NCBI GenBank assembly: GCA_964581515.1
Contig: CAZOOV010000011.1
Span: 1 to 64,000, forward strand
DNA length: 64,000 nucleotides
Direction of reading: 5' to 3'
Origin: JACJVV01 sp964581515
GTDB lineage: Archaea; Nanobdellota; Nanobdellia; Woesearchaeales; JACJVV01
A program made the translations under genes and the position numbers. Numbering within the stretch: the stretch's first letter is position 1; every line of letters begins with the position of its first letter. Shown piece by piece: positions 8,318 through 17,400 of the stretch. A model generated the notes under the pieces. That model did not search any database, was not told the DNA's origin, and saw only the letters and a program-made list of their open reading frames with translations.

Positions 8318-10641
8318 CTTCTTTTTCCAAATATTACATTTCTTTCATAATCACTAGATTTTCTGATATCATCATCCATCTCAGATTTCAAATCCCTAGA
8401 AGTAATAATAAGCGCGTCTCCGCCAGGACTATATAGTGATATATCAATATCACTTGTTTCAAACACCCATGTAATGTTCACTGTAATTGCAGTTATTGAA
8501 TCTGATACATTTAGAGGATATTTTACAGTCTCACCCTCAGAAATATTTCCCTGAAAGAATAAATTACCAGATGTTACATTCAAAGGAACCTCTAGTTGAA
8601 CAGGTATAACTATTTCCCTATCATTTTGCAAAACATTAATCTTGATTTCACCATTATATCTTCCTGCAGAAATATCATCAATCACATTTGCTTCAATACT
8701 CAAAACTAATCTATCTGTTATTGATTCATTAAACTCATCTATCTCATCATCTATCATCATCATAATTTCATCATTACCGTTGGTAAGGCTAGTCCAATTA
8801 ACTAAGATATCAAATTCTTGTTCAATGCCTTGTTGAGTCAAGATAAGTTTCTTAGAATGTATTCCTGGTTCTACTGCATCAAAGATTATGACTTGTTCTT
8901 CTGGTGAAATAGCTGTCTTATATCCTAAAGAATCAATCATTCTTGTTATGTTAGGTATGCCATAACCAAAAACATCATCTTTGCCATAAACTCCCAGATC
9001 ATCTGAAGTATCACCAATGATATATGATACATGCTCAGCAAGGGCAGTCTCATTATATGTCAAATTATATGCCTGCCTATAGAGTGCAACTAGACCAGAA
9101 ACAAAAGGTGTTGCCATCGAAGTGCCATCCCATGCATCATATCCTGAAGAAGCGATTCCTAAAGGAACAGTAGAATTTATACCAACACCATATGAAACAA
9201 CATCAAGAAGACTGCCTCCATTGCTAAATGATGCAATTTCTTTATTAGAATTAATAGCACCTACTGAAATAAATCCTGAACCGCATGAAGGACTTGCGAT
9301 CGAGTTTGAATATCCATCATTTCCAGTAGCAACAACAACTGATATCTTCTCATTAAGTGCTGCTTGTCCTGCTTGGACAATAGGATCCTCATCACAATGT
9401 CCATAATATCTGCCTCCACCAAGACTCATAGATATTACGTCTACTTTATCCCTGATAGCTATCGTTATGCCTTTTATGACATCTGATTCATAAACACCAC
9501 CTGAAGTAAACACTTGATAAGCATACAGTTCTGCGTTTGGTGCAACAGCATGTACAATTCCTGCAACATGAGTACCATGACCATCTATATCCATAGGATC
9601 ACCAACAGGCTCATTTGTCGTATATGAATATTCAACTATAAGATCATCCAAGAATAGTTCACTATCTGATGAACTATAAAATACTAAAGGAATCTCACAC
9701 ATACCTGCTGACTGCATACAAGTCTCAATATAATCATTAAGAACATCTGAGAAATTTGATACTGGTATAGTTATAGTTCCTGCACTAATGGATGCATTAA
9801 ATATACTAGAATTACCTATACTGATAGTCATATTATCAGCAGTACTGTATTCCCATCTATTGATGTCAAAACTTGCTGCACTTACATTTGAATTAATGGG
9901 TAATCTTATGTAAACAGTAGAACTGCTATTAGCATATATATTTACTGAAGGTTCTCTGTCTCCATCTGAAAATTCATCTTCAATATCTTGTCTTGTAACA
10001 TCAGCCATGACAAAGTCATATACAACATTTGTCCCACCAGATATTAAACACCCTTCACCGATCTGTGTGCATCCATATTCAAAGTGAGTATAATCAATTC
10101 CAGTATCAATGATAGCAACAATAGTACCATTACCATTGATTCCTTGATTATCAATTGTACGTGACCATGTTTTAGGTGCTCCAAGACTGAGTGAACTGTT
10201 AACTCTAGTCGGATAAAAGATTCTATCTTCATACGCTTTCTTGACATAATTTTCTTTTGTAATTGCATAGACATCTGATTTCGTAACATTCACAGCAATA
10301 GCATCTATGAGCTCAAGCTCTTTAATTTCAATATCATAATCTTCTGCAAACTGCCTAAGTCCTTTTTCATAATCCTCAAACACCACAATAACATTGATGA
10401 AATCTTCAACATCAGAAAGCCTTGATTTCAATCCTTGAGAAAGCCTATCCTCCCTATCCTCAACAATACTAGATGTCCTTCCAGAATCTCGTACTGCTAA
10501 TCCAGTCAGTCTGCCAACCCCATCATTATAAGAAACAAAAATCACTGACAAGATAAGCAAGAATACTGTCGCAACTATCAAGCCTTCATGTTTTATTGTC
10601 CCTTTCTTGTGTCCAAAATTAGCTTCCATTATCTTAGTCAC
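8314..10641 (-). CDS. S8 subtilisin-like serine protease, membrane-anchored or secreted
   Basis: 775 residues. A hydrophobic segment at about 21-37 is a signal or signal anchor, followed by a propeptide-like region (about 75-145). The catalytic set is intact: Asp179 in AIIDTGIDYTH, His355 in DGHGTHVAG, oxyanion Asn441 in VATGNDG, and Ser508 in DGTSMATPFVSG. Between Asp179 and His355 lies an unusually long insert containing a beta-rich domain at about 220-345. The C-terminal part has beta-sandwich domains and ends with an incomplete PPC-like segment (ISLYSPGGDALI). It is the middle gene of an HTH-protease-lipoprotein operon with 4-bp overlaps at both junctions. A role in surface-protein maturation or degradation is inferred. 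Confidence 0.93.
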   Translation of the reverse strand: MTKIMEANFGHKKGTIKHEGLIVATVFLLILSVIFVSYNDGVGRLTGLAVRDSGRTSSIVEDREDRLSQGLKSRLSDVEDFINVIVVFEDYEKGLRQFAEDYDIEIKELELIDAIAVNVTKSDVYAITKENYVKKAYEDRIFYPTRVNSSLSLGAPKTWSRTIDNQGINGNGTIVAIIDTGIDYTHFEYGCTQIGEGCLISGGTNVVYDFVMADVTRQDIEDEFSDGDREPSVNIYANSSSTVYIRLPINSNVSAASFDINRWEYSTADNMTISIGNSSIFNASISAGTITIPVSNFSDVLNDYIETCMQSAGMCEIPLVFYSSSDSELFLDDLIVEYSYTTNEPVGDPMDIDGHGTHVAGIVHAVAPNAELYAYQVFTSGGVYESDVIKGITIAIRDKVDVISMSLGGGRYYGHCDEDPIVQAGQAALNEKISVVVATGNDGYSNSIASPSCGSGFISVGAINSNKEIASFSNGGSLLDVVSYGVGINSTVPLGIASSGYDAWDGTSMATPFVSGLVALYRQAYNLTYNETALAEHVSYIIGDTSDDLGVYGKDDVFGYGIPNITRMIDSLGYKTAISPEEQVIIFDAVEPGIHSKKLILTQQGIEQEFDILVNWTSLTNGNDEIMMMIDDEIDEFNESITDRLVLSIEANVIDDISAGRYNGEIKINVLQNDREIVIPVQLEVPLNVTSGNLFFQGNISEGETVKYPLNVSDSITAITVNITWVFETSDIDISLYSPGGDALIITSRDLKSEMDDDIRKSSDYERNVIFGKRR

Positions 10642-10841
10642 TTTTTCTCACCTTCCCAATAATGGAGCTTTGCCATTCCGACAGGCCTTATTCTAATCTG
10701 TCCTGCACCTTTAAGCTCAGCCAAAGCAACAGCTACTGTATTTCTTGAAATCTTAAGCATGGAAGCAATTTCAATTATAGTAAGCCCATCTGTATTCTTC
10801 TTAAGAAGGTTCACAACAAGATCTTTTTTTGATTTCCGCAT
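10638..10841 (-). CDS. Small winged helix-turn-helix regulator
   Basis: 67 residues, essentially one DNA-binding domain: a helix-turn-helix around LTIIEIASMLKISRNTVAVAL, then a beta wing (QIRIRPVGMAKLHYW). Its stop overlaps the protease start by 4 bp, so it opens the surface-protease operon. A perfect 10-bp inverted repeat lies just upstream (10857-10900) and is the obvious candidate operator. Autoregulation of the operon is inferred. Confidence 0.8.
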   Translation of the reverse strand: MRKSKKDLVVNLLKKNTDGLTIIEIASMLKISRNTVAVALAELKGAGQIRIRPVGMAKLHYWEGEKK

Positions 10842-10856
10842 TTTCCAGAGTTAATT

Positions 10857-10900
10857 TTGTGCAATATCGCTCAACTATAACAATAAGCATTATTGCACAA
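10857..10900. promoter_or_regulatory. Perfect 10-bp inverted repeat between divergent genes (candidate operator)
   Basis: TTGTGCAATA at 10857-10866 and its exact complement TATTGCACAA at 10891-10900 are centred 34 bp apart, about three helical turns, in the 93-bp gap between the HTH operon and the divergent acidic-protein gene. The placement fits a dimeric regulator, presumably the adjacent winged-helix protein, controlling both directions. Confidence 0.6.
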
Positions 10901-10934
10901 TTAGTTTATAAAACTTTTCCCCAATACAACCAAT

Positions 10935-11507
10935 ATGGAGCCGATAACACAGAAAAGTTTATATGTCTCCAAAACCCAAAATAAGAACATGAAGATAGAA
11001 GTCAATACAAAAGAGGATTCTAAAGAAGAGATAATGCATGCAATAAAGCTCCTTATGTCTGCTGCAGGCATGCAAGGTAAAGAAGTATTTTCTAATGAAA
11101 TCAGTGAGATTGAAGAATCAAAAGAGGAAAATGGCATGCTTAATTTGTTCAATGATTCAAAAACTGATGAACCAAAAAAAGATAATGATGGCTATGTAAA
11201 TATGTTTGCACCTAATGAAGAGAAGGAAGAAGAAAATGAGATTGAGTCTACACCAAACATGGTTGTAGAAGAACAAGCAGAACCTGCAAATCCATTGGCA
11301 AACTTTTTTGGAGATACACAAGCACCAGTTGCATCAAGCAGTTCTGAAACATCATCAACAGTAATTTCCACTGAAGGAGAAGATGAAGATGATGATGATT
11401 ATGGCAGAGAAGAAGAAAAAGACAGCCTTAATTCATTCTTCAAAGAATATGATGACGAAGAAGATGAAGACGGCAAAAAGAAGAAACCCAAGATTAAGTT
11501 CTATTGA
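10935..11507 (+). CDS. Acidic, largely disordered protein with repeated short Asn/Phe motifs
   Basis: 190 residues from 10935. An alternative start at 10989 (MKIEVNTKEDSKEEI) has its own TATA-like AGTTTATATG about 29 bp upstream and may be the true one. The 10935 start also has a TATA box (TTTATAAAA). After a short helical N-terminus the chain is low-complexity and Glu/Asp/Ser-rich. Four short hydrophobic motifs recur: LNLFND, VNMFAP, LANFFGD and LNSFFKEYD. The protein ends in a basic KKKKPKIKF tail. No family is recognised. The repeated motif suggests a multivalent binder of one partner. Confidence 0.7.
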   Translation: MEPITQKSLYVSKTQNKNMKIEVNTKEDSKEEIMHAIKLLMSAAGMQGKEVFSNEISEIEESKEENGMLNLFNDSKTDEPKKDNDGYVNMFAPNEEKEEENEIESTPNMVVEEQAEPANPLANFFGDTQAPVASSSSETSSTVISTEGEDEDDDDYGREEEKDSLNSFFKEYDDEEDEDGKKKKPKIKFY

Positions 11508-11619
11508 ACAGATTTATAATTCACATGTTCATAATTTTCTATTAAACAGAATCAAAATTTATTCTTTAATAACATATCTTTAGTAAATATTTATAAGAAA
11601 GTATGCAATTAGTCTCACT

Positions 11620-12030
11620 ATGAAATACAAATACCTTAAGGATCTGACTTCAGATGTAGCTTTTGAAGCATATGGCAAAGACCTCAAAGAAGTTTTTGAG
11701 AATGCAGCTGAAGCTCTCAGTACAATTATTTGCAGTATAGATAAGGTAAAACCTAAAAATAAGATAACAAGAGAGATAAAAGGAGATAATCCAAAGGATC
11801 TCCTATTCAATTGGCTTCAGAATATTATTGCAGAAGTAGATATAGAACAGATGTTTTTCTCTAAATTCAATATAACTGACATTTCTGAAAAAAAGCTTTC
11901 AGCAGAATTATATGGAGAGCAAGTATCTAATGAAAAACAAGGAACTATAGTAAAAGCAATCACAAACTATCTGTTTGACCTTAAAAAGACAGAAAAAGGA
12001 TACATTGCAATTGTAAGCATGGATATTTGA
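11620..12030 (+). CDS. Archease, cofactor of RNA ligase RtcB
   Basis: 136 residues, the normal archease length. The N-terminus YKYLKDLTSDVAFEAYGKDLKEVFENAAEAL and the GDNPKDLLFNWL segment are diagnostic. Archease binds acidic metal ligands and promotes guanylylation and turnover of RtcB, the tRNA splicing ligase. RtcB itself is encoded 2.4 kb downstream, and the tRNA genes in this window contain introns. The usual HTAD-type motif appears as TSDV here, with the Asp kept. Confidence 0.9.
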   Translation: MKYKYLKDLTSDVAFEAYGKDLKEVFENAAEALSTIICSIDKVKPKNKITREIKGDNPKDLLFNWLQNIIAEVDIEQMFFSKFNITDISEKKLSAELYGEQVSNEKQGTIVKAITNYLFDLKKTEKGYIAIVSMDI

Positions 12031-12130
12031 ATCAAAAGAATAATTTTAATCTTAACTTAATAAGCTTAGTAATAAGTCAAAATAATAATTAAATAATATT
12101 AATAAGAAATTCTAAAGAAACATTCATTAC

Positions 12131-13111
12131 TTAATCTCTAGGTAGGACTTTTAAGGCTGAATCTATTTTCTCATCCTTATCATCATACTCATAAAGCTCA
12201 ACCTTGAATGTAATTGCTTCATCTCTTGTAGGAACAAAATGAGTTACCATTTCATTATCTAGATTAAGAGTATCACTTCCACCGCATTTCTGAAATAATC
12301 TTGTTGTAATTGCATATTTGCCATCATTATCTGAAGATTTAAGCATATTTACATGCACACTATCATCAGGGTCTATATAATAAAGTCGGATATAGAACTT
12401 ACTGAAATCTTCATCATTATTGTTAACAATCTCAACATCAACACTGTCAATTCTTTTCTCAGTATCACTATTGACATTGATATCATCAATCTTGACTTCA
12501 ACTTCACCGTCACAATCACCACTTCCTGAACTACCAGTACCTGCACCATCACCAAGTGCTTCAACACATCTTAAAGCTGAAGAATAAGAAGTTCCATCAT
12601 AATCAACAGCTACTTCAACACATTTACCATCTTTAATTGCAAAAAAGACAGTTCCTGCATCACTTGGACTAACTGTTTCATTTGAAGTTACAGTAATATT
12701 ATCATCATTTCCCTCAGCAGTCATATTAATCATTGAATCATTAGAATCAATATCATCAGAACCTGTAAAATTAAAATTAATAGGATTTCTAAATTCACAA
12801 CTTCCTCCTTTTAATAATAAAACTAAAAGTACAATAATAATTATAATATAAATAAGTCTTTCAAAAAAGAATCCACTAAGATTCTTATAATTGATTGAAA
12901 TTCCACTATCATGTTGTTCAAAAACTCTACTTCTATTATTATGTGAGCGATTTTGCTTTTTATTTGATTTTTTCATTTCAGTTTTTCTCTTTGGTTCTGA
13001 ATCAGAATCATCTGATTTTTTCTTATTTTCATCTAAATCTTCGGAATCATCTTCAAATAAAAGTTTATCCCCCATTAAATCTTCATTGTTTTCTTTTTCT
13101 TTTTTTACCAT
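12131..13111 (-). CDS. Single-pass membrane protein with acidic cytosolic head
   Basis: 326 residues. The first 70 are highly charged (acidic, then Lys/Arg-rich), a transmembrane helix lies at about 84-100 (RLIYIIIIIVLLVLLL), and the remaining about 220 residues are extracellular. That part is Asn-rich with potential glycosylation sites, has five or six Cys, and ends in an Ig-like beta domain (VDVEIVNNNDEDFSKFYIRLYY). A Gly/Ser linker divides two extracellular halves. No family is recognised. Confidence 0.75.
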   Translation of the reverse strand: MVKKEKENNEDLMGDKLLFEDDSEDLDENKKKSDDSDSEPKRKTEMKKSNKKQNRSHNNRSRVFEQHDSGISINYKNLSGFFFERLIYIIIIIVLLVLLLKGGSCEFRNPINFNFTGSDDIDSNDSMINMTAEGNDDNITVTSNETVSPSDAGTVFFAIKDGKCVEVAVDYDGTSYSSALRCVEALGDGAGTGSSGSGDCDGEVEVKIDDINVNSDTEKRIDSVDVEIVNNNDEDFSKFYIRLYYIDPDDSVHVNMLKSSDNDGKYAITTRLFQKCGGSDTLNLDNEMVTHFVPTRDEAITFKVELYEYDDKDEKIDSALKVLPRD

Positions 13112-13157
13112 ACCTTCAAAAAATAATTAACAGATATTTAAATATTTGGTTTTTAGA

Positions 13158-13311
13158 GGTTATTGTGAAGTCCATATTATTGCCTGAACATGTAAATCCC
13201 ACTGATTTACCCCGTAAGACTAGCTAGTTACAAAACCGACCGATATATTTCTTGGTTTTGGTAGGATTTACTGGCAATAATCGAGCAAAGCGAGAGGGTT
13301 TCACAATAGCC
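13158..13311. other. 154-bp nested inverted-repeat element with mutually exclusive hairpins
   Basis: Three nested stems fold the whole segment: GGTTATTGTGAA with TTCACAATAGCC (13158-13169 and 13300-13311, one G-U), ATTATTGCC with GGCAATAAT (13176-13184 and 13273-13281), and GTAAATCC with GGATTTAC (13192-13199 and 13264-13271). GTAAATC can instead pair with GATTTAC at 13204-13210, giving a competing local hairpin. The element sits between divergent genes starting at 13111 and 13420. It could be a structured RNA, a switch in a leader, or a MITE-like insertion with terminal inverted repeats. Confidence 0.65.
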
Positions 13312-13419
13312 AAGATTAACAGAAAGTTTAAATATAATTAAATTTAAAACTAAATTATTAAACAATAATTTAATTATCTAACATAAATATAATAAATAAA
13401 AATATTTGAGGTGTATTTA

Positions 13420-14277
13420 ATGGTTAAAGAAAATAAATGCAAATGTAATAAATCATTACTAATTCTAGCGATTATCGCAATAATAGCTATTGTTGCAATT
13501 GTAGCTATATCAAAAGGCAGTTCAAGTGCATATAAAGGGCATTCAGGATCATGCAGCTTAGCTGATAAAAAAATGGCGTATATGGCTGATTTTGAAACTA
13601 AAGAAGATATGAAAAAAGATTTCAAAGAATATGTAGAAGAAGATATGAAAGAATCAGAAGGTCCAATGATGGAAGAAAAAGAAACAAAAGACTTACTAGG
13701 AAAAGCAACATCAGCTTCTTCAAGTAAGATTGGATCCCCAGCTATACAAACATATCAAAAAACATGTACTGGAAATGAAGATTGTGCTATTAGACTTTCT
13801 TCTCCAAACCCTGTTGAAGAATGGGGATTTGAAATATATATGGTATATAAATACAATGACGGCACTTCTAAAGAAGTATGTGGAGATCAAAATGGTGGTG
13901 CATGCACAATACCACATGATAACCCATATATTTGGAAAGACATGTCTGAAACAAGAAATAATTGGATTAATGTAAGTTTAGATATAGATTCAGATAAATT
14001 AACACAGATTAACATTTGGAGTGTTGCATGGCACAAAGTCAATGGTAAATGGGAATCATCTGAATGGAGTCAAAAAGCATCTGTAAATGTAGTTGTTTCA
14101 AAATACAAATCAGCAGAATGGAGATGTAAAAGTATTTGGTCATGGTGGTATAATGATGATGGTTATGAAGGAGAAATAAATTATAGCGGATGTAGAACTA
14201 AATCTAAATGGTATGAAGTAGCAGATGTACTATGTTCAGGCTTTGTTAGTAGGCTAACAGTTTCAGATAAATGCTGA
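13420..14277 (+). CDS. Membrane-anchored secreted protein of unknown family
   Basis: 285 residues from the ATG at 13420, chosen because the Shine-Dalgarno GAGGTG sits 7 nt upstream; an in-frame GTG at 13411 lies inside that site. A Cys-containing N-terminus (ENKCKCNKS) precedes one transmembrane helix made of Ile/Ala repeats (LLILAIIAIIAIVAIVAI), so most of the protein is outside the cell. The extracellular part has about ten Cys and many Trp, and its middle (WGFEIYMVYKYNDGTSKEVC) is beta-rich. No known domain is recognised. Confidence 0.78.
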   Translation: MVKENKCKCNKSLLILAIIAIIAIVAIVAISKGSSSAYKGHSGSCSLADKKMAYMADFETKEDMKKDFKEYVEEDMKESEGPMMEEKETKDLLGKATSASSSKIGSPAIQTYQKTCTGNEDCAIRLSSPNPVEEWGFEIYMVYKYNDGTSKEVCGDQNGGACTIPHDNPYIWKDMSETRNNWINVSLDIDSDKLTQINIWSVAWHKVNGKWESSEWSQKASVNVVVSKYKSAEWRCKSIWSWWYNDDGYEGEINYSGCRTKSKWYEVADVLCSGFVSRLTVSDKC

Positions 14278-14346
14278 ACATTTTATTATTTTTTTCTTTC
14301 TTTTTTTAACTTTATTTTCTTTCTTAATTTTTTATTTATTTCCTTA
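14278..14346 (+). terminator. T-rich archaeal terminator
   Basis: Long runs of T in the coding strand (TTTTTTTCTTTCTTTTTTT) begin a few bases after the stop at 14277. That is the form of archaeal intrinsic termination, which needs no hairpin. Confidence 0.6.
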
Positions 14347-14437
14347 TATATTTATCATTTCTAAAACACAAACACAATACCCATCCAGAAACCAACAAGA
14401 AATTATTTAAATAAAATAGCACTTTATCAAAATAACC

Positions 14438-15847
14438 ATGTATAAAGAGAAATTAGAGAAGATAAACGACTTTGAATGGAAACTCCCAAAGTCTGTCAGA
14501 AAAGGCATGAATGTAGATGGCAAGATAGTAGCTTCTAAAGATATGCTCAATTATATTGAAGATGAGGCAGTGCAACAACTCACTAATGTAGCAATGCTGC
14601 CAGGTATAATTGAACCAGTATGTGCAATGCCAGATGCGCATTGGGGTTATGGTCTTCCTATGGGAAGTGTTGCAGCATTTGATGCAAAAGAAGGTATCAT
14701 TTCATCTGGATTATGTGGTTTTGATATAAACTGCGGAATAAATCTAATAAGAACTAATCTAACATATGATGATATAAAAGATAAAATCAATCAGATAATG
14801 GATAAAATATATGAAAAAATACCAGTTGGTGTTGGAATGAAAAATGGTGTCCAACTAGACTATGAGATTCTTGACAAAGTCCTCAAAAATGGCACTAAAT
14901 GGTGTGTTGAAAACGGTTTTGGATGTGAAGAAGACAGAAAAAATATGGAAGAAAACGGCAGCATGGAAGGAGCAGACCCAAATAAAGTTTCACAATTAGC
15001 AAAGAAACGTGGTCTAAAACAGTTAGGTACTCTTGGTGCAGGAAATCATTTCCTTGAGATTCAGAAAGTAAGCGATATAGTTGATCCGGAATTTGCAAAA
15101 AAATGCGGAATTACAAAAAAAGACCAAATATGTATTATGATACATTCTGGCAGTCGTGGTTTAGGTCATCAGATTGCTACTGATTATCTTAAAATCCAGG
15201 AAAAAGCAGTTGAGAAATACAACATAAAGATCCCAGATAAACAGCTTGCATGTGCTCCTGCAACCAGTCCTGAAGGACTGGATTATTATGCAGCAATGAA
15301 ATGTGCAGTCAACTATTCATTCTCTAATCGTCTTGTAATGACACAATGGATAAGAGAAGCATTTGAAGAAGTATTAGGTAATGACTGGAAGAGCATGGAC
15401 ATGCATACTATTTATGGTATCTGTCATAATGTAGTCAAGCTTGAAAAATTCACAATAGATGGAAAAGAAAAAGAGCTTTTTGTACATAGAAAAGGAGCGA
15501 CAAGAAGTTATCCTGACCAGCCTGTACTTATTGCTGGAAGCATGGGAACATCTTCATGGCTCTTGAAAGGCACAGAAGATGCACTAGCAAAAAGCTTTGG
15601 CAGTTCTGCACATGGTGCAGGAAGGGCAATGTCAAGAAATGCTGCATTAAAACAATTCAATGGGACTGATATAAAAAAACAGCTTGCTGAGAACAACATC
15701 CAGAGCAGAGCACCAACTCCTCAATCACTTGCAGAGGAAGCACCAAAAGCCTACAAAGACGTTGATCTTGTCATAGAAAGCGCAGATGGAGCAAACATCT
15801 CCAAAAAAACAGCAGAACTAAAACCAGTAGGCGTTATCAAGGGATAA
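14438..15847 (+). CDS. rtcB: RNA-splicing ligase RtcB
   Basis: 469 residues, full length. Manganese-binding and GMP-binding motifs are intact: MPDAHWGYGLPMGSVAAF, GFDINCGINLIRT (metal Cys), GTLGAGNHFLEI, IMIHSGSRGLGHQ, CHNVVKLE, HRKGATRSYP, AGSMGTSSWLL and SSAHGAGRAMSR (the His that becomes guanylylated). RtcB joins 2',3'-cyclic phosphate and 5'-OH RNA ends with GTP, completing archaeal tRNA splicing. Archease is encoded nearby. At least three tRNA genes in this window need such ligation. Confidence 0.97.
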   Translation: MYKEKLEKINDFEWKLPKSVRKGMNVDGKIVASKDMLNYIEDEAVQQLTNVAMLPGIIEPVCAMPDAHWGYGLPMGSVAAFDAKEGIISSGLCGFDINCGINLIRTNLTYDDIKDKINQIMDKIYEKIPVGVGMKNGVQLDYEILDKVLKNGTKWCVENGFGCEEDRKNMEENGSMEGADPNKVSQLAKKRGLKQLGTLGAGNHFLEIQKVSDIVDPEFAKKCGITKKDQICIMIHSGSRGLGHQIATDYLKIQEKAVEKYNIKIPDKQLACAPATSPEGLDYYAAMKCAVNYSFSNRLVMTQWIREAFEEVLGNDWKSMDMHTIYGICHNVVKLEKFTIDGKEKELFVHRKGATRSYPDQPVLIAGSMGTSSWLLKGTEDALAKSFGSSAHGAGRAMSRNAALKQFNGTDIKKQLAENNIQSRAPTPQSLAEEAPKAYKDVDLVIESADGANISKKTAELKPVGVIKG

Positions 15848-15881
15848 ATATAACAAACCCAGATCAATAATCAACAGAATT

Positions 15882-17300
15882 CTAAATATTAACCAATTTC
15901 GTATCAAACATTTTCTCATAAGATAATAATGAAAAATAAGACAAGAATGTAGTCACTGGAAGTGTGATTACAGATATTATGTATATTATAAACAAAAGCA
16001 ACAACACACCAAATATAATATACGCTGTAAAAAGAGCTCCCCCACCTGCAGCAAGAATAGCAAACAATAATATGAAATATATTATAATAGGTATCAATAT
16101 CAATACAATACTAGCAATTGCCATTATCAAACCTACAACCATACTAAATAAATATTTAGAATACCAATAGATATAAGCCTGCATCTTCTCATTTTTCACA
16201 GCTCTAAACATATCTTTGACAGCAGCACTCATACCAACAGAGTTCTTGTAAGTATGTATAATAGAAAAATCAATAGCAAATGTCATGAAAACAGTAAATA
16301 TAGTTCCCCATATAACAAGCAACACAAAATAAGGCAAAAAATCTAAGAATATCGGAAAGAAACTAGCATCAGTAAAATAAGTCTCAAATCCACCAGTCCT
16401 AAGTATTTTCAAGATAGGCAGACTGATGATTATAACAAGAGCACAAAGATGAATCAGACCAACTACAATCCTGAACCAAAACAATGATACTGCATTATAA
16501 TTATTTTTCTTCCAGCTGGATTTAATCTTAAATCCCTTATTTACAAGTGCATCGACATAAACAAATGTAAGTGCACTGGTAATATAATTGAATACTAATG
16601 CAATAAGGGCAAGCAAAAGAACAACAAAACCTACAATTCCAGCAATAAAACCTTTTCCTGCAAGATTTGATACTGCTTCTCCAGTTATCTTAGAAACTTC
16701 ATTAGTTGATGTACCTGAAGAATCTCCACCAGATGGAATCCTGATATTATTACCATTACCACCTCTTGAAGTATAACCGTAAATTGAAAATAATGATACA
16801 AAACCAAGCTTGAACCAATAACCTGCTTTGATAGGAAACAATAATGCTTTTACTTTTCGAAATGACGCAGGAACAAGCATGAAAGGATTCCATCTGTATT
16901 TGAAAGACATCTCTAAAGGATATTTATAGACTGCTCCACCACTTGCTTTTACACCACCGACAATACCCACAATCAATTCAAAGATACCAATAGCCATCAT
17001 AATTGCTAAACATAATAAACCATACAATATCAAAAAAGATGGATTGATGTAAAGTAAAGGAACAGCTATCCCAAGACCTAAAAGCCAAAAAAATGTCCAA
17101 TAAATAACCATACTAATCTTAAAATTCAGCACATGCCTCGCATTCTCATAATCAAATCCAGAAGTCTTATCTTTAAGAAATATCAAAGGAGATATAGTAC
17201 CAATAAAGATACCAAGAATATGCACTAACACTGCATTACTTTTCTCTCTATCAACATTACTTTTTTTCTTATTCTGGATTTGTGTCTGCGTCTTTGACAA
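15882..17300 (-). CDS. Polytopic membrane protein with N-terminal DUF4870 (Tic20-like) domain
   Basis: 472 residues. Residues 20-135 match the DUF4870 pattern: charged N-terminus, ENARHVLNFKISMVIYW, and a loop ending KASGGAVYKYPLEM. The domain normally forms a small protein of about 110 residues. Here it is followed by a Gly/Ser-rich soluble loop and a second half with about six more membrane segments and an amphipathic AVKDMFRAVKN segment. The fusion is unusual. Function unknown; membrane or envelope organisation is possible. Confidence 0.75.
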   Translation of the reverse strand: MSKTQTQIQNKKKSNVDREKSNAVLVHILGIFIGTISPLIFLKDKTSGFDYENARHVLNFKISMVIYWTFFWLLGLGIAVPLLYINPSFLILYGLLCLAIMMAIGIFELIVGIVGGVKASGGAVYKYPLEMSFKYRWNPFMLVPASFRKVKALLFPIKAGYWFKLGFVSLFSIYGYTSRGGNGNNIRIPSGGDSSGTSTNEVSKITGEAVSNLAGKGFIAGIVGFVVLLLALIALVFNYITSALTFVYVDALVNKGFKIKSSWKKNNYNAVSLFWFRIVVGLIHLCALVIIISLPILKILRTGGFETYFTDASFFPIFLDFLPYFVLLVIWGTIFTVFMTFAIDFSIIHTYKNSVGMSAAVKDMFRAVKNEKMQAYIYWYSKYLFSMVVGLIMAIASIVLILIPIIIYFILLFAILAAGGGALFTAYIIFGVLLLLFIIYIISVITLPVTTFLSYFSLLSYEKMFDTKLVNI

Positions 17301-17400
17301 AACTATTCTAAAAACACCTCTTTTTATGATAATCCAGTATCAGAATTTATAAAATTTTGTTAAAGAAACAAAAATAGTCTTAATATATACTAAGAAACAC

